From Thereva unica (taxonomy: Eukaryota; Arthropoda; Insecta; Diptera; Therevidae), in the NCBI GenBank assembly GCA_949987705.1, contig OX465282.1, positions 84,990,070 to 85,054,069 of the forward strand: a stretch of DNA of 64,000 bases, in the 5' to 3' direction. This document shows positions 42,156 to 52,045 of the stretch, in pieces. Every line of letters begins with the position of its first letter. The first letter of the stretch is position 1. The notes under the pieces were generated by a model that was not told where the DNA came from, ran no database searches, and worked only from the letters and a program-made list of their open reading frames with translations. The position numbers and the translations under genes are program-made.

Positions 42156-45100
42156 TTAGCTGGCGGTCCGAGCGGGACGTCCCCGCAACGGATACGCTGC
42201 TGTCGGTGCCGCTGGGTCCCGAACTCTATTCACGATTCGCTTCCATTCTTCTCGGTTTTTGGCGGTGTCTCGAGCCTCGGTAACTGATAATCGTTGATTC
42301 TTTAAGTCACCCTCGATATTCTTCAACCAGGTTTTCTTCGGTGCCGATCGCTGTATTCTCCAGTCTGCAGGACGGTCTCGCCAGAGAAGTTTACGTGGCA
42401 AGCGGTTATCATCCATTCGGCAAACATGTCCAAACCACCGTAGTCGACGTTTTTGCATTTCTTCTTCGATCAGTGTTTGCTGATCGCATCTTTGTCTGAC
42501 AACCTCGTTTCGAAGGCGATCACGGAGTGAGACACGGAGGATCTGCCTCAAACATCGCATTTGGAAGACCTCGAGCTTCTTAACGTCCGGTTTGAGCAGT
42601 GTCCACGTTTCAGATCCATAAAGAAGAATCGGAAGAATCAACGTTCGGTAAAGACGTAGTTTTGTTTTGATGGAGATATTTGCTCGTTTCCATATGCACC
42701 ACTTGAGCGAGGCGAATGTTGCTGTTGCCTGGCCGATACGGCTGTGAACGTCGGCCGTCGATGCTACTTTCGTTTCCTCAACCAATGATCCCAAATATTT
42801 GAACCTTGGAACTTGTTCGATTTGGGTTCCATCGAGGTGAACACTGGCTCTTGATCCATCCGTTGTGAGCACTTTGGTCTTTTCCGCATTGATTTTTAAC
42901 CCGTATGATTGGGCGATGCGGGAAATATCGTATAAGATGTCCGTTGCTTCGGCATCCGTGTCGGCGAAAACAGCGCTATCGTCGGCGAACATTAAGTCTG
43001 TTACGAAGTTGTTGTCGTCGTATTGAACTCCGAGTCGTCCATCGAATGCTTCACGCATAATCGCGTCGATCACAACGTTGAAGAGAAGTGGCGAAGCGAC
43101 GTCTCCCTGTCGGACACCCGTCTGAATCGGGAACTCCTCGGATAAGTCGTTTCGAATACGAACGCTGCTGGTTGAGCCATCGTACGACGCTTGGAGAAGT
43201 TGGATGATTCTCAATGGCACGTGTTCGGTTACCAAGACTCTCCACAAGCTGTTCCAATCGATGCAATCGAAAGCGGATTTGAAATCGATGAAAACGACGA
43301 CAATTCGTTTGCCGCAACGAATTCTTTCTTCCATTAACTGACGAAGGGCGAATATTTGATCAATGCATCCTCGATGTGGTCTAAATCCCGCTTGTTCCTC
43401 CCGGCTCGTTTGCTCTCGATGTTTCTGTAGCCTCGATTGTATTATTTTCGTAAATACTTTACCGACAATCGAAAGAAGGCTAATACCGCGATAATTCTTG
43501 CATTCCCGACTGTCGCCTTTCTTCAAAATTGGGACAACGATCGCTTTCTTCCATACCGAAGGGACACGATCCGAATGCCATATGTGTGTTATGAGGACAT
43601 GAAGTCGTTGTGATAAGACATCACCTCCAGCTTTGATCATCTCGGCGGTTACTTGGTCTATTCCCGGCACTTTTCCATTTTTCAGCGATTTTATTGCTGT
43701 CTTCACCTCGATAATTGTTGGTTCGGTATCGAGAGACTGATTCATCGGCTGTTCGATAATCGGTGGTTCGGGTGCTGGACCTTGCGGCGGATCGTGGTTA
43801 TACAGCTGGTGGAAGAATGCTCTCCACCGCTCCAGGCGTTCATGGGCCGAAGTCACAAAAGTTCCATCCGATTTTTTGATGTTGTCGTTTGTTGATGTTG
43901 TTTTGCCGCCTAACCGGCGGATTGTCTGGTACAGCGTCCGGTACTCGTGCCTCGACGCCGCTTTTTCCATGTCGGCCGCAACGTTATTCCAGTACGCTTC
44001 TCGTTCCAATTTCATATTCTGCCGAACTTCTTTGTTCAATCTTCTGTATTCCTCAAAGTCGACGTGTTTCATGCGCTTCCGCTGATCGACGAGGTCCAGA
44101 CAGCTGTCCGAGATCCATGGCTGCGTCCGTTTACGGATAGTTGGACACAACTCCATTGCACACTCCACAATAGACTCCGACAATTGCCTTTCTTCTACAT
44201 CGATATCGTCCGGTATTGCGAGCGCCGCGAATTTGTTGGATAATGCCATTTGAAACTCTCGCCCGATGGCCGGGTCCCGTAGGCACGCCCAATTTTTCTT
44301 GGCTGGTGGTGGCTCCGTTTTCTTCGCTCTTTGCAATCGCATCTGCAATTTCGCTCGAACAAGATAATGGTCCGATCCGCAATCGGGTCCACGCATTGCA
44401 CGTACGTCTTTAAGCGTCGATCGGAATCTTGTGTTGATCAAAACGTAGTCTAACATCGCCGAGTCTTTGCCGGATGGATTTCGCCAGGTGAGTTGGTGTT
44501 TGAGTGGATGGCGGAAAATGCTGTTGCCAACGATCAAGTTGTTTGACGATGCGAATGAAAGCAGGCGTAAGCCGTTGTCATTAATTACTCCGTGTCCGAA
44601 TTTGCCCATGGTTTCTTCCCAGCCGGTTCGATCTACTCCTGAATGTGCATTGAAATCCCCCGCGAGAATTATTAATTCGGTTTGAGGTATCATATCCAGC
44701 GTCTGTTGAAGCTGATCGTAAAATTCGTCCTTGTTCGTGTCCGTGCTGGTCTCGGTTGGCGCATAAACGGATATGATATGGGTCTTGATCGTTCCACTGA
44801 TGGTTATAACCGCCAAACGCTCGGATATCGGTTGGAATGCGATAACGCTGCTGGCAGCCCGTCGGTCGACCATAAAGCCGACGCCGGCCTCTCTTTTCTC
44901 ACCACCGGAATAGTAAAGCATCATCGTTTCGTCGATTGTTGGCGGGACGATTGTCAATATCCCGGATCCGGTAAGCCGTAGTTCCGATAGCGCAGCAATT
45001 GATATTTTGCATTTCAACAATTCCATTGCTATGATTTCCTTTTGACCAACGTGATGTCCTGTTCGTACATTCCACGCAGCGAATTTTAATTCCCTTTTCG

Positions 45101-45308
45101 GTGTGACTAATTTGGGTGTTCGGCCAGTAACCCACTTCTCACCAGCATCCCTGGTCCCCAGTGCTGGCGCATCGGCTGCCCCGGATGCAGTAGCATTATT
45201 TCGGCCAGTAACCCACTTCTCACCAGCATCCCTGGTCCCCAGCGCTGGCGCATCGGCTGCCCCGGATGCAGTAGCATTATTTCGTGAATAGTTAGTTCGT
45301 GTATCCAT
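42156..45308 (-). CDS. RTE-like endonuclease/reverse transcriptase
   Basis: Intact 1050-codon frame. The first 65 residues hold a duplicated 27-residue unit (NNATASGAADAPALGTRDAG twice). The AP-type endonuclease starts KFAAWNVRTG near residue 75, with ALSELRLTGSG (Glu), SVYAPTE, LAGDFNAHSG and GSDHYLV. RT: KNGKVPGIDQVTAEMIKAGG, YRGISLLSIVGKVF, EEQAGFRPHRGCIDQI, VVFIDFKSAFDCIDW, TGVRQGDVASPLLFNVVID and LMFADDSAVFAD (FADD at 774-777). The C-terminus has LYGSETWTL and LRWFGHVCRMDDNRLPRK. No RNase H. It nicks target DNA and copies its RNA there. No disruptions seen. Confidence 0.92.
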   Translation of the reverse strand: MDTRTNYSRNNATASGAADAPALGTRDAGEKWVTGRNNATASGAADAPALGTRDAGEKWVTGRTPKLVTPKRELKFAAWNVRTGHHVGQKEIIAMELLKCKISIAALSELRLTGSGILTIVPPTIDETMMLYYSGGEKREAGVGFMVDRRAASSVIAFQPISERLAVITISGTIKTHIISVYAPTETSTDTNKDEFYDQLQQTLDMIPQTELIILAGDFNAHSGVDRTGWEETMGKFGHGVINDNGLRLLSFASSNNLIVGNSIFRHPLKHQLTWRNPSGKDSAMLDYVLINTRFRSTLKDVRAMRGPDCGSDHYLVRAKLQMRLQRAKKTEPPPAKKNWACLRDPAIGREFQMALSNKFAALAIPDDIDVEERQLSESIVECAMELCPTIRKRTQPWISDSCLDLVDQRKRMKHVDFEEYRRLNKEVRQNMKLEREAYWNNVAADMEKAASRHEYRTLYQTIRRLGGKTTSTNDNIKKSDGTFVTSAHERLERWRAFFHQLYNHDPPQGPAPEPPIIEQPMNQSLDTEPTIIEVKTAIKSLKNGKVPGIDQVTAEMIKAGGDVLSQRLHVLITHIWHSDRVPSVWKKAIVVPILKKGDSRECKNYRGISLLSIVGKVFTKIIQSRLQKHREQTSREEQAGFRPHRGCIDQIFALRQLMEERIRCGKRIVVVFIDFKSAFDCIDWNSLWRVLVTEHVPLRIIQLLQASYDGSTSSVRIRNDLSEEFPIQTGVRQGDVASPLLFNVVIDAIMREAFDGRLGVQYDDNNFVTDLMFADDSAVFADTDAEATDILYDISRIAQSYGLKINAEKTKVLTTDGSRASVHLDGTQIEQVPRFKYLGSLVEETKVASTADVHSRIGQATATFASLKWCIWKRANISIKTKLRLYRTLILPILLYGSETWTLLKPDVKKLEVFQMRCLRQILRVSLRDRLRNEVVRQRCDQQTLIEEEMQKRRLRWFGHVCRMDDNRLPRKLLWRDRPADWRIQRSAPKKTWLKNIEGDLKNQRLSVTEARDTAKNREEWKRIVNRVRDPAAPTAAYPLRGRPARTAS
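45121..45282 (-). repeat. 81-bp in-frame tandem duplication in the RTE-like ORF
   Basis: Two units (45121-45201 and 45202-45282) differ by one base that I noticed (GTGCTGG against GCGCTGG). 81 bp is 27 codons, so the frame is kept and the N-terminus of the protein is lengthened upstream of the endonuclease. Confidence 0.95.
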
Positions 45309-45507
45309 GCAGTTTCTTGCCTAGTTTTTACGATCGACTCGGCAGGTCGACAACCCTCCTCCTTTCACACTCTGGGCTTGGGACCAGACGAAGGCGGAGT
45401 TCCAGACGAAGGCGGAGTTGACATCAAGAACCAGTTTTAAATGCGACTGAATCAGTTTTTTCGCTCTATTCCAAGCGGAGACATCATTGTTTTGCCGGGG
45501 GCTTAAC

Positions 45508-45665
45508 CGCACAGATCGGCCCTAGGGTCACTGGTCTTGAACAGACAATTGGGAATCAAGACATAAGCCCAATAACCAGCAGCAATGGTGATCTTTTCAT
45601 TGACTTCTGTAGAGTCCGTCAAGTGATAGTATGTGGAACTAACTTTGAACGTGAACTATACAAGA
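45508..45665 (+). pseudogene. Older endonuclease fragment, right part
   Basis: The plus frame reads VTGLEQTIGNQDISPITSSN, then GDLFIDFCRVRQVIVCGTNF. This matches the region after GDFNA in RTE-like endonucleases (G-----I---NGE-L-DFC----L-I-GT-F). It continues only to about 45665. See 42006-42131. Confidence 0.6.
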
Positions 45666-45791
45666 CCTGAATTAACGTTATGGAACGGAAACATTCCCAA
45701 TCCCGCAAGGAGGTAAAGAAAATTGCCCGATGCGATAAAAGGCGGAGATAAACTAGCAGGTAGAAAAAGCCCTGTCATTTCCACTTATTAA

Positions 45792-47025
45792 CTTCCCAGT
45801 ATAGGAAGTTATTGTAATCGGTCCGAAAATCGAAATCGAAAATTTCGACGTATTTTCATCTTTCAAGGTCCCAGAAGCATTTTAAGCAAAAATTGAGAGG
45901 AAGTATGTGTGTGCGTGTGTGCGTACGGATGTGGTCATTTTTTCCTGCACGATATCGCGCGAAATAAAAAAGATATCGACTTCGTTGAGGTGTCGTTCGA
46001 AGCGCATTAACCGAAATATGATCTGAAAAGATTTTCATAAAATTCGGTCGAGCCGTTTTTTTGCTTAAGCGGCGTAAGTGATTTTTGTACCTGCACGATA
46101 TCGCCCGACCCACGAAAGATATTGACTTAGTTGAGGTGCTGTTCGAAGCGTATTAGCGACAATATAATCTGAAAAGATTTTTATAATATTCGGTCGAGCG
46201 GTTTTTTGGTTTAAATGACATAAGTGATGTTTGTACCTACACAATATCGCGCGAACTATAAAAGATATCGATTTAGTTGAGGTGCCGTTCGAAGAGTATT
46301 AACCAAAATATGATCTGAAAAGATTTTCATAAAATTCGGTCGACCCGTTTTTTTCTGTTCAAACGACGTTTATGATTTTTGTACCTTAAATAGAAAAGCT
46401 TCGGCTAATTGTCAGAAAGACCTTAAATTGACAAGTTTTGCTAATATCTAATAAACTCAATGGAATGAGACCCGTTCTAAACGAAGTGATCTTTTTTGGG
46501 TTCTGCACAGCGATAGCCTTCGAACAAAACATCACTTGTCAAAATCCGACAACCTTTAAAAATGGTGCAAAAATTTCGTTACCGTTTACAAACAGCACGA
46601 ATTTTTCAAACCTTGGATTAGCACTTTTTGACGGGGAGCTGTTTTCTACGCGTGATAGAGTTTCAGGAAATTGCGGTTCATCCAGGGATTTCCAGTAGTT
46701 ACCGCAAAATTTGCTCTTTTTGGTCAAGTCTGACAAGTACTTTACAGTTACAGTTTTGCTAATATCTCCGCTTCAGCACGCTCAATACTAATTTGAACAC
46801 CCCGTTTAGTGCAGCGGACGAAATACGGAGGAAATGTTTGTTTGCTAACGTTCAGGAAAAACAAATTCTCTAGAAAAATCTTGTGGATTTACTACTATTA
46901 TAGTTATTTGAACTAGCTTCTCTCGGGATTGCTTTGTCATCAGTTCTGATACTAGTCAATTTTCCACTAGTGCTTTACTTTGCAAGAAGACAGTTTATTC
47001 CGTCTACGTTCATCATACTGGGAAG
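45792..47025. mobile_element. TTAA-flanked non-autonomous transposon with internal tandem units
   Basis: Ends CTTCCCAGTAT and ATACTGGGAAG are inverted, both flanked by TTAA (45788-45791 and 47026-47029). TTAA targets are used by piggyBac and Kolobok. Three and a fraction units of about 146 bp (CACGATATCGCGCGAA, GAGGTGCCGTTCGAAG, AAATATGATCTGAAAAGATT) occupy 45940-46390. A phrase GTTTTGCTAATATCT recurs near 46434 and 46753. No ORF with a domain. A truncated relative is at 28235. Confidence 0.65.
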
Positions 47026-47072
47026 TTAATCGTGTGGACCGAAGGGGTCAACCCCACATCCCAACTAGTTTT

Positions 47073-48590
47073 ATTAAATTCTTTTATTTAACTTACACTG
47101 TTTGTCGTCAAATCTTGGAAGTTAAATTTGACCCACTTCCCGGTTTCGGATAGAGCTGAAATTTTGCATACACGTTTAGTTTGGATGACAATGCAATCTG
47201 GCCATTTTGTAAAAATATCAAGATGGCGGTTCCAAAATGGCGCCCGATTTTTGAAATTGTGCTCCGCGGCCCTCTGACATGAGTATCAAATGAAAGGATA
47301 TGACAGGTAGAACGCAATAAGCTATGTGGCGTCATTCCAAATTCAAAATGGCGGCCAACACTTACACTGTTTGTCGTCAAATCTTGGAAGTTAAATTTGA
47401 CCCACTTCCCGGTTTCGGATAGAGCTGAAATTTTGCATACACGTTTAGTTTGGATGACAATGCAATCTGGCCATTTTGTAAAAATATCAAGATGGCGGTT
47501 CCAAAATGGCGCCCGATTTTTGAAATTGTGCTCCGCGGCCCTCTGACATGGGTATCAAATGAAAGGATATGACAGGTAGAACACAATAAGCTATGTGGCG
47601 TCATTCCAAATTCAAAATGGCGGCCAACACTAAATTGCGGAAAGCTTATAATAGACTAAAAAGTAGAAAATATAACCGATCAACTTCCAATTTTGCACAC
47701 ACTCGTAGTTCGGGTGGTTAATGTGTATGAATGATGAGATGAATAGTTGAGTTAAGGGTGAGTTGATAATAAAGAAGCAATACATGTTACAAAAAATCAC
47801 AAACAAACACAGAGATGCTGCGGTCAACTAAATTCAACTACTCAAATACTGAACTCATGTCCGTATGCATAATTTCAACTAAACCCAGGTAGCAGAGCTG
47901 AGTCGAGTTCAGTCAACCTTAACCCAACTCGACTCCCGTTAACATGTAGTTCGACTTGGGTTCAACTTGAGTTCAACTCATCATGTATAAGTACTAAATG
48001 CAATCTGACCTTTTTGTAAAAAAATCAAGAAGACGGTTCCGAGATGGCGGCCGTTTTTGCAATTATGTTCCACCGAGCCCACGACATGGGTATCAAATGA
48101 ATACAGTAAACTGTGTGACGTAATTTTAAATCTAATAGAATTGCCATCATAAAATGGCGGAATACATATAATAAACTAAAAAGTAGAAAATAAAATAAAT
48201 GGTTAAAAAATTTTTTTAAAAAAAATTCTTTTCATTAACTAAAAAATGTACTGAAAAGAAAAAAATAAAAAATATTTTAAAGGAAGCGTGAAATTTCAAT
48301 TTTAATGAAAAAGTTAATTAAAAGAATGGCGCATTTTTCATCAAAAATTGAAAATATAACTGTAAATCGCGTGAGATTTACAATAACCCTCAATTTTTTG
48401 CTTTGTTAATTTCAAATTCTAACAAAATTTTTTGATGAAAAATGCGCCATTATTTTAATTAACTTTTTCATTAAAATTGAAATTTCACGCTTCCTTTAAA
48501 ATATTTTTTATTTTTTTCTTTTCAGTACATTTTTTAGTTAATGAAAAGAATTTTTTTTAAAAAATTTTTTTAACCATTTATTTTTGTATT
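47073..48590 (+). repeat. Segmental duplication, copy 2 (empty site)
   Basis: Colinear with 19285-24066 but without the non-LTR insertion. The site reads AAGCTATGTGGCGTC. The first module (TTACACTGTTTGTCGTC through GGCGGCCAACAC) is present twice in tandem, starting at 47093 and 47362, a 269-bp unit, while copy 1 has one. The repeated short frames encode the same peptide in all copies and are not genes. Confidence 0.85.
48193..48588 (-). mobile_element. Palindromic element, copy C, loop inverted
   Basis: Same arms as copy B (GGTTAAAAAATTTTTTTAAA, ACTAAAAAATGTACTGAAAAG, AAGAATGGCGCATTTTTC). The loop 48341-48432 reads TTGAAAATATAACTGTAAAT and CGCGTGAGATTTACAATAA, the reverse complement of the loop in copy B, although both flanks are in the same orientation. 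Confidence 0.8.
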
Positions 48591-48763
48591 GTTAGTTTCT
48601 ATGTTTTGTGATTTATACTTTCTCCAGTTCAATATGAATTGTTCCGTATTTTTGTTTACAAAACCATACCCGCATTTAACTCTCAAAACATTTTATAAAT
48701 GTGTTTATTTGTATATTGTTTGCCTTTTAACAGTTTTAACACGTTCTTTTCTTTCATAAAAGA

Positions 48764-49690
48764 ACTTCTTCTTCTTCGATGGCTCTACAGCCCAATTCGA
48801 GCATTGGCCTCCATCAGCTTCTTCCTCCAGACGTCTCTCTGCTCCGCAGCTTGTCTCCAGTTTCTTGTGTTGAGCAGTTTTGCTGCATCGGCCTTAACAT
48901 TATCTTCCCACCTTAACCGTGGTTTGCCAACTGGTCTTTTGCCATCTTTTTTTGGTATCCTTGAGTCATCCATTCTTTGGACATGACCGGCCCAACGTAA
49001 ACGTAGTAGTTTGGCATGGGTCGAAAGTTTACATTCTTTGTATAAGTCGTACAATTCGTGATTGTAGCGTATTCTCCTGCACTGTCTTCATTGATTGGGC
49101 CGTATATCCTTCGGAGAACCTTCCTCTCAAATATATCCAGCTTGTCTGCGGATTTCTGGGAGATACTCCAAGCTTCACATCCATACGTAGCTACTGTACG
49201 TATGATGGTTTTGTAGATTCTTATTTTAGTTTTTCTGTGGATGTCTCTGGATTTCATTACTGGCAGTAGTGAGAAGTATGTTCTGTTCGCAGCGTTTATT
49301 CTTCTTTGTACGTCTATCGTTGTCTTCGCTGACTGTGGACCCCAGGTAGTTAAATTGGTTTGCCCGTTCAAAGTTATATTCCCTCCAGGTGGTATTGTGG
49401 TTTCTTCTTCTTCTTTCCACCCTTGACTGAATTAGAATCTTACTCTTCTCTGCGTTTATTTGCAGCCCTATATGTTTTGCTCCATCTTCTAATTCTGTAA
49501 ATATTTCTCTAAGATATGACAGTGATCTTGTAAGGCAGTTTATATCGTCGGCATATCCTGCCAACTGTTTGGATTCGTTAAGCAGGGTTGCGTTCGCATC
49601 AATGTTAACCTTGCGAATCGTGCCTTGCTTTTCGTCGGCTTGGGAGTGAATGCGGAGCGTGCTGTGAAATTTAGAACTCGGATAACGACT
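48764..49690 (-). pseudogene. RTE-like RT, 5'-truncated
   Basis: From about 49650 the frame contains ESKQLAGYADDINCLTRSL (YADD box), then LQINAEKSKILIQS and NYLGSTVSEDN. A frameshift near 49.35 kb leads to INAANRTYFSLLPVMKSRD and YGCEAWSISQKSADKL. A further shift gives LRWAGHVQRMDDSRIPKKDG and KPRLRWEDNVKADA, ending ANARIGL at 48785. CTTCTTCTTCTTC marks the 3' end. Two frameshifts; no endonuclease. Confidence 0.85.
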
Positions 49691-51636
49691 AAAACTCACA
49701 GAGGGCAAACACAATTAAGCTACGATATATACCAGCTAAAACTTGAAGAAATAAGAGATGCCTATCAAAATGTTATCGTACAAAACCTAAGATAACGAGT
49801 AGGAGAACTGCTCGACATCAACAACAAATGGGAATAACTGAAAACCAGCGTAAAGGAGGCAGCAGAAGAGACCCAGACGGACTAGAATTGACTAGTTTGA
49901 TCAGCAATAGAAGAAGGAAACCAAAACCACCTGGAGCACATCGCAAGGCAGACAAGATCAAGGAGGATCCTACAGGTACAGGAAGATTTCAATGAAGGGA
50001 GAATTGGGCCTACTAAGGAACACGCCAGATCAGCAATAAGTTTCAGCCAAGAACGGATATCTGCAGAGACATAAATGGGAACCTATGAGCAGATCCATAT
50101 AGGATAAAAGAAAGATGGAGACAATATTTTCAGAACTTATTGAATTCAACCCCATTAATAAGCGAACAGGCAGAGACAGTTGTAATCTCTCAAGATAATA
50201 TTCCAATTGAACCACCGACATTGACATTGGATGAGGTACGTGAAGCTGTGAAAAGGCAAAAAAGCAGCGAATCCTCAGGAAGCGATGGAATCCCAGCTGA
50301 ACTGCTAAAGGAGAGAGGACCGCAACTATTACGAACCTTACACGAACTCATATGCAACATTTGGAAGGAAGAAGTTATACCAGACGACTGGAAGCAAGCG
50401 ATTATATGTCCAATCTACAAGAAGGGAGATAAATTAACCTGTAAAAACTACAGAGGCATCTCACTTCTCACCTACAAAACCTTCACAATCATTGCGAAAC
50501 AAAAACTAGAACATATAGATGAAGGCCAGATAGGAAAATATCAACCTGGTTTTAGGACAAACAGATCAACATCGAACCAGCGGCTGACTGTAAAACTAAT
50601 TTTGGAGAAGATCTGGGAAAGGAATATAGATATATACCAGATATTTGTCGACTTTCACCAGGCATATGACTCGATAAGAGAGATAAGATGTACAGGATAA
50701 GCTGGTACAACTGATCAAATGCGCAACGAATAGCTCCCTAGTAAAAGTAAGGATCCAAAATGCAGTAACAGCACAGGGCGATAAGGTCTTAGACAAGGAG
50801 GTGGAATAGCCCCCATGCTTTTCAACCTGGCCCTAGAATGGGTGGTAAGGAAAACGTCAGTACAAAGGAGTGCAACCATAGCAACGCAGACCTTCTTGGC
50901 AGCAAAAGAAGTCTACGTCGAATAAAGAAAGGCGGCCAACGAAATAGGGCTGAACAAAAAAAGGTGATGCAATCCAGAGTTAGAAGATTTAGAATGGGAA
51001 GAAATATAACTATCGACGAACACAATCCAGAAGTAGTCGATAAAACAGTCTACCTTTGGTCCACAATTACAAAAGGAATCGATAAGAGAAAAGAAATAAC
51101 TAGACGAATTTTACTGGCTAATAGAGCCTTTTATGCCCAAAAAGATGTCCTGCACTCAAGATTTGTGCACAGAAAAACGAAACTTTCACTCTACAAAACA
51201 GTAATACGACCAGTACTGTGTTATGGTAGCGAGACTTGGACTATGACCCAGGACATAGAGGAACGGGTCAAAGGTTTGAGAGAAAAGTTCTGACATGCAT
51301 AAGAAGAGGCCCAACGAGAGAGGATGGAGAATATGGCGGAGATACAACAACGAATTGTATGAAATTTTTGACGACCCAGAACTCTCAACGTTTATAAAAA
51401 TCAACAGACCAAGACTAGCTGGCCACGTAATCAGGATGGACGATAACCGTAGGACCTGGTGGCAGAAATTTCGGAAAATAGACCAGTAGGTAGAAACCAA
51501 GAGGAGATTAATGGACTCTGTGACTGCTGACGCTGAGACAATGCTCAACATTCGGAACTGGAGAACTTTTACAAGGAACCGTCAAACTTGGGGAAATTAC
51601 CTAGAGGAGGGGAAGGCTCGATTTAGGCTGTAGCGC
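49640..51636 (+). pseudogene. RTE-like element remnant, opposite orientation
   Basis: Begins with the linker VKFRTRITTKTHRGQTQLSY. RT from about 50140: TLDEVREAVKRQKSSESSGS, DGIPAELLK, ICPIYKKGD, CKNYRGISLL and QPGFRTNRSTSNQ, IFVDFHQAYDSI. After 50700 the frame shifts. The GGGIAPMLFNLALEWVV block is followed almost at once by post-palm sequence, so the YADD box is deleted. The tail SLYKTVIRPVLCYGSETWTM, then AGHVIRMDDNR and NIRNWRTFTRNRQTW, ends at a stop near 51636. Multiple stops and shifts. Confidence 0.85.
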
Positions 51637-52045
51637 CATTGGATGGAGGCAGTGGTTAGGGTTAACGAGGTTTGAGTCTACTTTGATGGACTATAACGTA
51701 TGAGTATAACTGGAAGGTGAGTTAGGAGGCTACCAAGGCAAAATAATGGGTTTTTGTTTGGTGATCACCAAGCTAGTGGTGTTAATTTTCTGCGGGTGCA
51801 ATTAGAGGAGTGATAATAAGTCATGGACTTAAAAGTGACAACTTTCATCAAGGAAAGTACAGTTTTTTTTTATGTAACACACTAGAGACTTAGGGAAGGC
51901 CCCTGTGTACTGTCGACCAAGGCCCCTTTGTACTGTTGAACACAATTTTTTTCAAAACATGAGGCAAAATTGCTAGATTGAGAAGCTCAACTGAAACTTT
52001 ACAATAATATAGCTCATACTTCAGAATAACATATAGGCTATAATT
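51637..52045. other. No gene recognised
   Basis: Spacer after the RTE-like remnant. It includes a near-duplicated GGCCCCTGTGTACTGT / GGCCCCTTTGTACTGT phrase near 51900-51940 but no terminal repeats. Confidence 0.35.

Larger units (their letters stand above)
42132..45507 (-). mobile_element. RTE-like non-LTR retrotransposon
   Basis: The 3' end (left) is a (GAA)n-type repeat, TTCTTCTTC at 42132-42148 on the plus strand, typical of microsatellite-tailed RTE-type elements. A single 1050-codon ORF follows on the minus strand. The 5' leader of about 200 bp has an 18-bp phrase (CCAGACGAAGGCGGAGTT) in tandem near 45385-45420 and a 63-codon upstream frame ending just before the main ATG. The 5' end is estimated where endonuclease-like plus-strand sequence resumes. 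Confidence 0.8.

Noticed and set aside
47108..47604. Tandem small genes with identical products (also at 19333-19542)
   Set aside because: They are frames through copies of a non-coding repeat module; their identity follows from repeat duplication.
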